From Cylicocyclus nassatus (taxonomy: Eukaryota; Nematoda; Chromadorea; Rhabditida; Strongylidae), in contig CATQJL010000305.1 in assembly GCA_958299035.1 (NCBI GenBank), forward strand, positions 34,423,733 to 34,487,732: a DNA stretch of 64,000 bases, read 5' to 3'. Made by a program: the position numbers and the translations under genes. Of this stretch, positions 33,022 to 44,100 are shown in pieces; the stretch's first letter is position 1; every line of letters starts with the position of its first letter. The notes beneath the pieces were generated by a model. The model saw nothing but the letters and a program-made list of their open reading frames with translations, searched no databases and had not been told where the DNA came from.

Positions 33022-35747
33022 TTACAATCTTGATTTCTTCTTCCTTGTTTTTCCTTGTGGTCGTTGTCCAAACGGTCCTTGTCCAAGCGATCCTTGTGCA
33101 TGCGATCCTTGTCCATGCGATCCATGTCCAAGCGATCTTCTTCCAAATTTCTGACACCGCAACAAGTGTTCACTCCTTTCTGCTTGATTTTGTTGTGTCT
33201 TTCCACTTGTGCGACTAGTTCGGCAGGGATGTGCTCTGACATAGTCGACCATTTCAACAAAATCCCAAAATGCACGAGGGTATCCGGTACATCTGCACAC
33301 TTTCCCATACCGCTTCGCATTGACACTCTTGAGTTTCTTAACATTCTTGTTTGTTGATGCGTTGGGATCACCTTCATCTTGCTGTTCGACGCTTATCCGT
33401 TTGACATCGACTGATGATCTATTCTTTGGCTGTTTCTTTTTCAGCATGTGCATCTTCACAGCTTTTGTCGATTGCTTCATATCGGTCAGTGGTTCGTCCA
33501 AGATTCCGCTTTGATTCTTGGAATCTTGCCTCATCTTTCTGCGCTTTGTGCGCCTTGTTTCTTCTTTTCTTTTTAGGCCATTTAAAAATCTCCTTCCTAC
33601 TTTTGGCTTTGTCTGAAAACCTCCAAGTAGTCTATCACTCCGATCTTTCACTACATTCGAGGGATCTCTGACTGAATACCTGAGCAAGTCTCTATTGGTA
33701 TCACTTCGAATCACTTTGACACCAAAATTGCATAGAACATTTGTCCCCAAGATCAGCTCATTTTCTAACGATCTGGCGACATATACCGGAATCTTCTTGG
33801 ATTTGCCAAACAATTCCACAGGCATCTTGATTGCGTCCAAGGCCTCTATTCTGTTCCCAGAAGCGTCGCGTATCACAGCATTAGATACTACTCCTGAGAT
33901 TCTCTCCACATAAGCATCTAGATCGACTCCAGCTTCCTTGGCCCTCGTGAACAGCTTTAATGATGCTATAGATACCTCGGATCCAGTGTCTATAAGTGCT
34001 TTACTTCCATATTCATTACTTTTGCCGGCACAGCTACCTTCTTACCGACAAATTCTTCAGCACTCTTTCTGACACCTGTGGTAGCGCATAATCACCTATC
34101 AAGAGCAGTGGAGAACGAAGATGCCTTGTGTTCTTCATTTCTTCATACGTTGTCCTTTGCGGCATTCTGCAGTGTGCAGTGTTTCGCTTTATACCCTGAT
34201 TTGCCACATTCAAAGCAACGATTACTTTTCTCCTTGCCTTTCATGGTCAGTCTTTCCTTTCTTTCACCACGATCAGCCGATTCTGAATCAGACCACTGTT
34301 TGTTTGAAGCTTGATTGCCATAAAGCCTTTTAGTATGCATATCATTGTCCTACTTGATCTCCTTTCTATGCAAGTTTCTTTCCAGCCTCAGCGCTGCTTC
34401 TTTCACTCTGTCATATACGACATCTCGCGGGCTAGTCTCAATTGCTTCAGACAAGATATAGCTTCCTTCCCAATTAGCTAACTGGGAATACAGAAGTTCC
34501 ATTTCTGAAGTGCCACCCCATCCCCTCTTTCTTCATTAGGGTAGGCTTGACTGCATGTCCTCTCCAGTACATAGTAGAAATCACTTACTGTCTGATTTCT
34601 TTTCATTCTCAGATTCCTCAGTGTAGCCAAGGCTTTTACACGAGAAGTGTTGCCTCCTTCAGCTAACCTTTCGCTCATCGTCTGGACTACGCCGTCGAAG
34701 GAACCTTCTTTTACACTTTGCGGTAGTGTCTCAAACAGATTCAAGGCTTCTTTCAGAAAACTTTTGAGAAGTTGTACTAGTATTTCATCATCCCAATGCT
34801 TCCTTGGGTACTTCAACAGGAATGATTCCAAAAAGTTGCTGAAACTCTCATTTGCTTTACCATGAAAAGGTTTTACGTCTAATACTGTAGACGCCAACAT
34901 GAATTCTCTCATGGTAAACTCGGATTTGGAATTTTGTGACGCATTTTGCAATCGGACATTATGCACATCCGTGTCCAACTGTTGTCGATTGCTTCTGCCC
35001 AACTCTAACCTGTGCCTATGCCTATGCGAGGTCTTCAGTGAACTATCTTGCGCATTCTGCACTGTCGGCCCTTGGCGCTCTGACAAAAGTGTGTTGCCTT
35101 CCTTATTCATGTTTGCTCTTTGATATTTGCGTCGAACTCTATAACGTTCAGAGTCGCCTTCTGATGTGTCTGTTTCCCGATCTGCATCAAAATCAGATGG
35201 GTCTATGCTGGCTCCGTGGTTGCCACAACCTCCGGTCAAGTTCCTGAGCTTTGATCGGAGGCACTGAACCTCCCTTGACACTTCCTTGACCTTTTTCCTC
35301 CAAGTCTTTCTCACTGCAGTTTAGCGTTATACACAAGGCTGCAATCAACTTATAGTAAGTGAAGTATTTATCAAGGCAACGCTCCAGCTTTTCTGGTGAC
35401 ATCAACCCAGCCTCCTCCAGGATCTCCAACGTCTCGGAGTCAATGTATGTTCCTCCTATGTCACCTCTTGTGCATACAGAATTTTCGAGGATTACTCTCA
35501 ATTTCTGTTCTGCGATTTCGATCTGCTCTTCCAGCTTTGTCAAGAATGCTTTTCTGCGTTTGTCACCTGAGCGCAAAACTGTGTTCAGTTCTTTTTCGCA
35601 CTCTATGCTTACGAGGGTCAAGCTGTCACGTACTTCCTTGTACATCTCTGCCATAACCGGGATTCGCTCTTCTCCCCGTTCACTAACCACCTCGTTGTCT
35701 CTTGGCTGGGCTCCATGTTCCTCTTCCTCATTCATCATGCCACTCAA
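33022..35747 (-). pseudogene. Broken gag-protease gene of the LTR element
   Basis: Minus-strand open segments run 35747-35193, 35314-34478, 34340-34143 and about 34005-33022, in different frames. The second contains a Gag-like region (KPFHGKANESFSNFLESF ... NQTVSDFYYVLE). The third has a CCHC zinc knuckle, CFECGKSGYKAKHC. The fourth opens with the aspartic-protease active site ALIDTGSEVSIA (codons at about 33979-33990) and NELILGTNVLCNFGV, followed by a Lys/Arg-rich tail with (KD-R-LD/MDK) repeats near 33060-33130. Frameshifts near 34500 and 35300 and stops around the knuckle inactivate it. The assignment to Ty3-like versus Pao-like is unclear without polymerase. Confidence 0.75.
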
Positions 35748-36199
35748 ATCTTTCTACAACAAACACTCTTTTGACTGTAGGATTCGAACGAACACTACAA
35801 CTGAGCGACGTAAAACTCGAGTACACACAGCAGCGCACCGAGTAGCTCTACCAAACTTCCGTGAAGTATGGCTCTGCGATGCTACGCACTCGCAGTAGTT
35901 CTTGCGATTCGTATAAGCGGCCTTAAGCGCGCTCTATACCGTCAGCGCTAATCGACCAATAGATCGATAGGTTACGCGGGGATACGTCCGCCGCTTCAGA
36001 AATCAATATAGGGACCACTGCTGCCCCAATCTATCGGTCTGAGACGCGAAAGGCTTATGCGGGATACAATCGCCGCTTCAAATCGATTTGGAAGTCGTTG
36101 ACGCCCCAAACTTAATCGACTTTGGAGGTCGTTGACGCTCCAAAATTCAGCTTCTTCTGGAAGGTCTTCGACGCTTCCACAGTTGTCGGTGCTAAGTTA

Positions 36200-36214
36200 G
36201 CGGTTTGGCCCCCA
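36200..36214 (-). other. Primer-binding site candidate
   Basis: TGGGGGCCAAACCGC follows the 5' LTR directly. It begins with the TGG that pairs with the CCA end of a tRNA. The priming tRNA cannot be named from this alone. Confidence 0.5.
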
Positions 36215-36526
36215 TGTGGCAGTAGGACGGTCTAGACCGCAGGTTCCACTGACTTAGCAGAACAACTGGTAAAATATAATGGTTTGTCAGCAATATGACA
36301 AACCACAAAAGAAGCTGATATATAAATACAGAGAATAAGAGTAGTACAGAAGAGCTAATACAGAACAGTGAATAGAGGAACTGTTGAGGAGCTATTGAGG
36401 AATTGTTGAGGAAGGAACTAGACATCTCAGGACCGACACACGAGATATAGTGCTTCGTACATCCCATGGGTTGGGTTCAAGACTAATAGTGTGACAAAAT
36501 ACCTAGGCCGGGCGCCTGGAGGCTAC
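36215..36526 (-). repeat. 5' long terminal repeat
   Basis: On the minus strand it runs from TGTAGCCTCCAGGCGCC to CTACTGCCACA, giving TG...CA ends. It contains the shared block TGGTAAAATATAATGGTTTG (plus-strand reading), which recurs at 32611 with one change. Confidence 0.85.
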
Positions 36527-37860
36527 AAGTGTGCTGACTCACTTTCGAAACCTCTCGCCAATCTATCAATCTTTCCATTGATTTTTGTGAAGTACCCAGT
36601 TTGTGGAAGGAAACTATCGTTGTTGCAATCCCAAAAACTGGTTCTGCCTCTACAGTATTTGATTTTCGTCCCATAAGTCTGACGCCCACTTCAATCAATG
36701 TTATGGAAAAAATCATCAGAAAGGAATGTTTCGTTGGCTGAGAAATTTCCATCCAATTCGATAAGATTCTCCACCATGTGCTATTATCCAAATTACAAAG
36801 CTATGGGGTAGATGGAAATTTATTGCAACGGTCCCGATCCTATTTTGAAAATGGATTTAATACAGTCAAGATTGGGCAGTGTTTTTCCAATAGATATCAA
36901 TGTACTAGTGGAGTACCCCAGGGTGGGATACTTTCGCCTCTTCTGTTTCTTATCTTCACTATGGAGCTATCTTCCCTTTTAACTTTGGATGGATTGAGTG
37001 TAAGGATTTATGCGGATGACATTAAGCTGTACGTCTGTTATAAAGAAGAGGATCATCATGTTATGCATGCTGCACTTCAATCATCCATTGAAAGATTGAG
37101 CTGGTGGGCACTGCGTAGTGGTCTTTTTCTGAATCCCAGCAAGTGCTCCTTTCTGCTTTTGGGAGAATAAGACTTTTCGATTATGAAGTGAATGATTCTG
37201 TTTTAACAATGTGTTCATCGGTCAAGGACCTAGGAGTTTTGATTGATTACCAACTGGAATTTACTGAACACATTGATTATGCCGTGCAAAGAGCGTACTC
37301 TTCGCCGTTTGCTTTTTTTCGTAACATTCAGATATGGGATGAAAACACTCTCATCAGACTGTATAAAGCCTGTGTGCTCCCGCATCTGGAGTATTGCTCT
37401 CAAGTATGGAACCCCTCATGGAGAAAGGAGACCCTAAAAGTTGAAAAGGTTCAGCGAGTGTTTAAAATAATGTCCTCTATCGCAAACTGCGAAGTATACT
37501 CAAAAAGACATTCCATCTTATGTGGAACGCCTTAGAATGGATTGACATCGCTGATAAATAGGAGGATAATGGCTGACTTGGTTTTCCTATACTGCGAAAA
37601 GAGGTAATTAGAGAGCTAGCAGGTGTAAGGCTTCAACCTACATTATCCTAGATTACAAAAGAGCTTCTATTCCGGTCCTTTCAACTCATTATTCTATCGC
37701 TGTGCGCGCTGGCTCAATCGACTACCTCCCAAACTATTAATTTCCAAAAATAGTTGGGCTTTCAAAAGAAGTTTGCTAAAGATTGACGTCCCTATTATTT
37801 TGCATTGTCAACCGTACCTCTGTTGATACTTTTTTATTCGTTTCAAGTCTGATTTGAGTT
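36527..37860 (+). mobile_element. LINE, 3' part (reverse transcriptase), broken
   Basis: The frame resumes with KCADSLSKPLANL right at the LTR target duplication, then IPKTGSASTVFDFRPISLTP, SGVPQGGILSPLLFLIF, the catalytic IYADDIKLY (about 37002-37028), KDLGVLIDYQL and LEYCSQVWNPSW. This is a standard non-LTR reverse transcriptase of the CR1/Jockey type. Frameshifts (near 36700 and 37160) and stops inactivate it. Recognisable sequence (YRCARWLNRLP-like) fades by about 37860. Confidence 0.85.
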
Positions 37861-40800
37861 TTGTCCAATAAGAGCAGCTTACCAGTTGGATTTTGCAAGT
37901 CCTTACTCTTGTATACTTTTTTTCATTACTTCCCTTTCTCAAATCTTTTCTTAAATGTGTTCTTTTCTTTTTCAGGTTTTCTTACGCGGTTCGGAACGTT
38001 CATTTATGGCCTGGTTAAATTATGTCAATCTTATTACGTCATTTGGTGATTGTGCGATTAGTAGAACTCCTTTCCCAATCGCTTCATGCTCTCTCTTGCC
38101 AGCCGTGTGCATTTCCGATTCAATCAGTGCATGTGTTCAACATGTTCTAATTTTTCTTCTCTGCTTTGCTAGATTTGTCTTCTACTAACTCGACTAGACC
38201 ATGTAGTTTTGAGCCCAGCCTGGCTGTCAACTTATTACTATTCATACAGCTTGCTGATTCTTACTACTCTTAGGCCTCGGGCATAGTTTACGCGATTTCA
38301 GTCGCCACGCGATCTTGCAGTTTGCCAGATCTCTTCAGATCCAACGTGATAGGCTACCAATGCGTGGCGTGTATAATTTTTATGAATTGATAGAATGCTC
38401 TATCTTCTGTGCATTTCGAAATCGCTTAAGATGAGTTATACGCAGTTGGAGTATTGCCAAATCGTGTCGCGATCGAAATCGCGTGAAGTATGCCCGAGGC
38501 CTTATACTTGGAGCTCAGGACCTTCACCAGCAAACCGTATTGAGCGGGGTTTGCTAGTATATCTGCCACCCAAACTTCCGGTTTGCTTTTACGAATAATA
38601 TAAAGATCGTTCCTTGCTGGCAAACGATGGGGCATGGTACTTCTCCATAGAGTCTATGCTAGCGCAAGATTATCTGCAATCGAGATACAAGTTTTGCAAG
38701 CTTTTACATTATTACTACACTGTTTTTTCTTAATAAGACTAGACTGGGCTTAGGACGACGTGGCGATTTGTTTTTGTTGCTGTTGTGTTCCATGTATGGC
38801 TAACACTTCATTGTTTTTAATTTGGAACGCCTCGAGCATACGAATGAAAAATGAAAAATGGAAAAAATGAAAGGGACATCTAGATGAGCTATTAGGAGAC
38901 CAAATTTCGGACTATGTTAATATCGGTGAAGAAAGACAAGAAAGTACACATTGATGAATCTTATGCCTGAAACGGCAGAAATTGATAAAATGGCTTGGTC
39001 ATCAATGTAATAAGCATCCAACTTACATTTAGCTGGCGTATTTTATGAGGCCGTTCTGAAGAAATGGATCCGCATAACGGAAAAGTACCCATCTTTTCTT
39101 AAATGAGAAATGATTCGAATCAGACAAAACATTACAGAAGTTGAAATATGATGTGACATGTGATATGAGATATTCTACTTTTTGGAAGCATAAGGATTTT
39201 CCTGTAACATTCATGCCTTGAAAGCAGAGCGGTATGTTGATGCGATATGGTGTGAATAGGGTCTTGCTATTGAGGAGATCGTAGATTGCTTGATATTTTT
39301 CCTTGCTACTTATCTGAGATTTATCAAAAAAAAACTTACGGACAAGCCAATTTTCCAAGCTTAACTGCATGGGCAGTATTTTTCCTCCACTCTGCATACG
39401 TTGAGCTGTTCGTCTTAGCAAGCAGTAAAAGTTCGGTCAGCAGCCCACAAGTACGAATGGAAGTTATCGTGTAACTTGACTACCATGTATTAGGTTGCAC
39501 CATAAGTTTCGTCCGTTTTCATCTTTCATCTCTTGAACTTCCTTTTCTCTTGACTTTTGGAAAAGCTCTAGGTGCCTTTCGATAAACAGAGCAACCTCTA
39601 CAATGGAGTTTAAACTTTTGCACAGGTTAGAATTCTATCTTGAGAAGAATCAAAATATGAAACATTTTAGACAGAAAAGTCGAAAGAAAAGTTCAGAACC
39701 CTGCCTAGAAAATCTTTATGAAGCTCTAACTTGTTTACGTATATACACTCTTCGCTTAATGTTCTGCGAAACCTTGGAAATCGGACTAGGATAAGTTTGA
39801 TTTAGGACTGCCATCTTCGTTCCATCTAAACAAGTGATAGTAACAACGAGCAGGGTCATTGATGATGTGATTTTGTACCGCGCACATAGCATCAGCACTT
39901 CAAATTATGGTAGCATGTAATAAATATAGACAGTGAATTGAACTGGCTAGGAAAATTATTTCCCAAGCGGATCGCTTGAATGCCCAAAAAGGGGCTATAG
40001 GCTTTCTTTTATTATCTGGCTCCAAACTTTCTGACTCACGTTTAGAAATATGTAGTTACAGAAACAACGAGTAGAAATCAGTCTTTATGTACGTGATAGC
40101 TTTGGATCATTAAACGATTATACGTAGTTTCTGTGGGTTTTCTGATCACAACCTGTTATGCCGCAGCAGCAGGCGCCGCAGCAACTTCTTCGTAATAGAA
40201 TTCACAACTCTTCCTCAAATGCATCCGCGGGCTGGTAATTTCCAGAATATCTCAAAGTCACTACCATATCAAAAGCCGTAGAGACTCCTCTCGTTTGCGA
40301 CGAAAGAATTCAATTAATCAATCCCGCAACTGGGTGAAACTGCATTTTTGCCAGTTTATATGGAATCCAAATTTATTTTTGTTTTGGTACTTATGTCGAA
40401 CTATCCGGAGAAACCTAAGGATCACCAATTTCTTAAAGGACAGCGCTTGCAGTACACCTACGCATCTCAAAGCTAATTCTGAACCAACGAAGACAGTAAC
40501 AGACACAGACACAGACACTAATCTACAACATAGTACTTGATAACTGAATTCAGAGACGGTTTCGCTACTCCTCAACAAAGGTGCAGGTATTAATGGCACC
40601 ATCAGAACGACAAGTATTGCGACTGCAACCCTCTCAGATCAGGCTTGGTGGAATAATATGTCACACACAGTTGAGCTATAAGCCGACCTTTTAAAAAAAG
40701 AAGAGAAACCAAAAACGGCACGGAGAGGGGTGAAAGAGTGTCTTGCTTTCAAGAACATGAATCAGAAAGCTGAGAAAAGTTCGCTGACTGATGTTTTTTG

Positions 40801-40865
40801 GATTTGCGCAACAAAAATCAAACATATTTTCCACGTCTGCATGTGATACGTACCCGAGGTATCAA
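37861..40865. other. Intergenic, no gene recognised
   Basis: Open frames such as minus 39029-39421 and minus 40318-40602 have no motif I recognise. A short TTAGGTTG-CACCATAAG stub near 39490 looks like one end of a TA-inserting element. (GACA)n-like repeats lie at 40500-40520. Confidence 0.4.
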
Positions 40866-40871
40866 GAACAA

Positions 40872-40903
40872 TTTATTAAAATAAAGTCGTAGTCTCATTT
40901 ATT
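40872..40903 (-). terminator. Polyadenylation signals of ufd-1
   Basis: Minus-strand AATAAA occurs at 40903-40898 and again at 40877-40872, about 215-240 nt beyond the UFD1 stop codon at 41115. Either could direct 3'-end formation. Confidence 0.45.
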
Positions 40904-41114
40904 TACATAAAAGTACAATACTTCAGATTCCGCTTTACAAATTTTAATGCGGCAGAAAGATATGAGAATCATCGCAACCGTTTTGCGATAAATTTCTGTA
41001 AAGAAAAGAAGGAATGAAGTGGTGGCGTCAAGGTAAGCCCCAGCAGTGCAGCAATAAGAATACATAACAGAACGGTACGATGATGCTTCAAAACACTCGG
41101 ATTACTAGATTCTA

Positions 41115-44100
41115 TTAATATCTCCTTTTTATGGTAGCACTCGATCCTTCAAAAGGCACGGCTTTTCTGCCGGCGGATTGCTTCGACTCCTGCATTTCAC
41201 GTTCGGTTTCGAAACGCGACTTATAATCGTATCGAATGAATGATAACTTCCCTGAACATTCGAATCCTAATCAGGATAATCAAAGCAAAGCTGAAGAAAA
41301 ATCTCACCTGGCTTGTAGTCTTCAATGTATACAACTGGAGGTAAAGAAGTCAAATTATTAAGCAGTTCCTCTCCCTGATCGCTACACAAGCTATTCGAAG
41401 ACGGCTTTTTCTTCCCATCGAGACGCTGCCCAGATCCGGAAAATGCTGAGAAGTGAGCACCGTTCGCCGCTGGTACAGACTTCATAACAGGGGCAGGAGG
41501 CTGAAATCGAAACAAAGACGTTTAGAAACCAAAAACAAATTTTTTGCAAAATAAGAAAAAACAACCTTGAAGGTAGACGGTTGTCGAGTGGTGCTGGGCT
41601 CTTCAACATAACCTTCGGGTGCGTCAAAGTCCAAATTAAGGTCGCATTCGATGATGCACACTGCATTGCTGGGTTTTACTTCTTGCACCAAAAACTCGAG
41701 TACTTGATCTGCATACTGCAAATGAAAAGTATGAATGATAATGGATTAGGAAGAAAAGAAATCAATAAAAGCGTATCACTGCGCTGAAATGCGCAAATAA
41801 AGTTGCACTGCTGGCACCCAGCTTATTACCAGTTTTCTCGCGGTAATAATGCACATCAACGGCAGCTTCGCAATGTTATATCTGCAGATAGGCCGAATAA
41901 GGCAGTGGTTACAAGGCGATTAGTTTGATTTGCAATGCGACTTAAGTATTATTTCTAATGCCCGTCCACTTTTCTCATGGAAGTGATTTCCCCACATGCA
42001 AAAAATCAGGCAATTCAAACATCATGGCCTAAAATGTGACACAGCGTCTTCAACCTACCCCTCGTTTTGCCCTCTTGCATTTAACGAAGGGAATTATTGA
42101 GCAGAGGAGCGGGACATATATTCTCACAAAACTCGCCAATCTTCAAGCGTAAAAATCCCACTGGTTTGCTCTTCTGTTGCATTTACCGGGAACCCGCTTG
42201 CACATATAGAATACTTCGGAGGTGTTTGGGCTAGTGGACCACAAACCAAACAGCTAGGCATCATGTACAAAAGCTGAAGCATTTTTAATCTCCCCACGAA
42301 ATGCATGGAAGAATGTGATATCAGATCTACAGATGATGCCTGTAGAATATATAGGGCACTAGAAAAATTGTGACGATGGCGCGACCTCGCGCCACACGCA
42401 CGGTCGCACCGTCGTCTTCCATTTCTTGGTTATCTCTACTCGAATGGTTTTTCTGCTTACATATGATAGATTCAGACACTGGAAGTAACTGAGCACGGCG
42501 TTAAGTTGACAAGTCGTTAAGCTGTCTGTATGGGTGTTTTTTGCTGTGTGCGCGCAAAGACCGCAGTCAGACTCCATCATGATTTTAAGAATGAACCATA
42601 CTATGAATCTTGCCAACAATTTGGAGAAAATCAGCGTTATATGTACAAAGTCTTTCACATAACCATTACGCAATGCGCGTATTTTTGGCTTCTTTGTTCC
42701 TTGCAACAATGAGTATCCTCTTTCATTCGGAAATTGAACGATAATCAGTTCAAATCATAGCGGAATCGCGATAAATACCTAGCAATATTAAACGCCTTGC
42801 TGATTCATAGAGCGCTGACTATGGTGTAAACTCGCAAACTAAAAGCAACGTTCCGGCAAACTTTCAACCCCTCATTCCCCCCTCCCCCCTCTCCCCCTCC
42901 TCCTCACTTCTGAACCTGTTGGATGCGCCGAATCTAGCTTGAGAACTTGTATAAACTGTGATTTTTTTTTGATCCGAAGAACGCACACAGATTTGATATC
43001 AGCGTTTGATGCTACACTAAGCAATATGCATCTGATTTACATCTCAAACTGCCTTAAACTAATAGTACTTTTTCGTCAATGGGTCTATCCCTACCACACA
43101 TTCGGCAATTTTTTTGAAATAGCAAAAGAAGCTTTGAAGCTTACCAGAAGTTTTATTGCTAAAACTCGAAAAGTCTAAAGTCTTTAGAGTAGCACTACCT
43201 TTGAACAGCGTGTGAACTGCCAAATTTCTGATGCGGTCTTCTTGGCTGCAAATTGAACGCAGTAAAAAAACGATTGCTATTTTCCTCTAGTACAGTCCTT
43301 TTTCAAGAGCTACTTGAACATAGGATTCAAACGCAAATATAAAGTACCGGCCTAGCGTAGAATCTGAGCGGACCGGTCTTACAGAAGCACCCTGCTACGC
43401 AAGAAACTAGGCTCAGGAAGCTGTTGCGGCACTGAGATTAAGCAGTGCTTGCGAAGAGGTCAATGTCGTCTGAGGGTTATGTCAATTGCACTGTTTGCAG
43501 ATGAACGACACAGAGTGTGTTAACTATTTTCTCATTGATGATCCAACACCAAGTTCGAAAAGAGCACTCACCATAACAGCGATCATGTCATTCTTAGTCA
43601 GGCAAGCAAACTTTCGCAATTCGACCTCCAAGACGGCCCTGGAACATCCATGCAAATTTTACGTCAAGCTAAGCAAGATAGAGAAACCTCGGATTACTGA
43701 TGTTCAAAAACTCCAAAGACTGTGGTTTCAGTTTCGCATAAGTAGCAGACGGCAGGGTTACAGAGTCAACTCGAACTTCAGCGCCTTCGTCAATACGGAG
43801 CTGTTTCATCATCTAAAACGCAAACACCTATTCTGATCTGACCATGAGAAGAATGACTGTAAGCAAGTACTGCGACAGCAAACTCTCTACCCGATTGCGC
43901 GAAAACTGAGGATTATTTTAAGACAACATTTCAAGAATTTTGTAAGCGATATTTGTATTAGATATTGTAGGTAGTCCAAACCCAGAAACAATTCGAAGCT
44001 GGTAAAGAAATTAAACTTTCTGGTAAAAAATCTAAACTTCTCCGACTTTCGTTCGTACCAGCGGCGTTCGACTGTCCGCTAAGCGCAACACGCAAACGCC

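Larger units (their letters stand above)
32560..36526 (-). mobile_element. LTR retrotransposon with Gag and protease only, inserted in a LINE
   Basis: About 312-bp direct repeats bound the element (32560-32871 and 36215-36526), with a 3.34-kb interior read on the minus strand. AAGTG occurs at 32555-32559 and 36527-36531 as the target duplication. The interior carries a Gag-like region, a zinc knuckle and an aspartic protease. I find no reverse transcriptase, RNase H or integrase block, and the space left (33022 to the 3' LTR) is too short for them. It may be a deletion derivative or a non-autonomous Gag-only type. Exact LTR tips are uncertain by 1-3 bases. Confidence 0.85.

Noticed and set aside
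33030..35898. Plus-strand frames of 60-180 codons
   Set aside because: They are antisense to the Gag-protease segments of the LTR element, which carry the zinc knuckle and DTGS active site.
32507..36467. Hydrophobic minus frames near 32507-32812 and 36192-36467
   Set aside because: They are the two LTR copies read through. The similarity is repeat identity, not a duplicated membrane protein.
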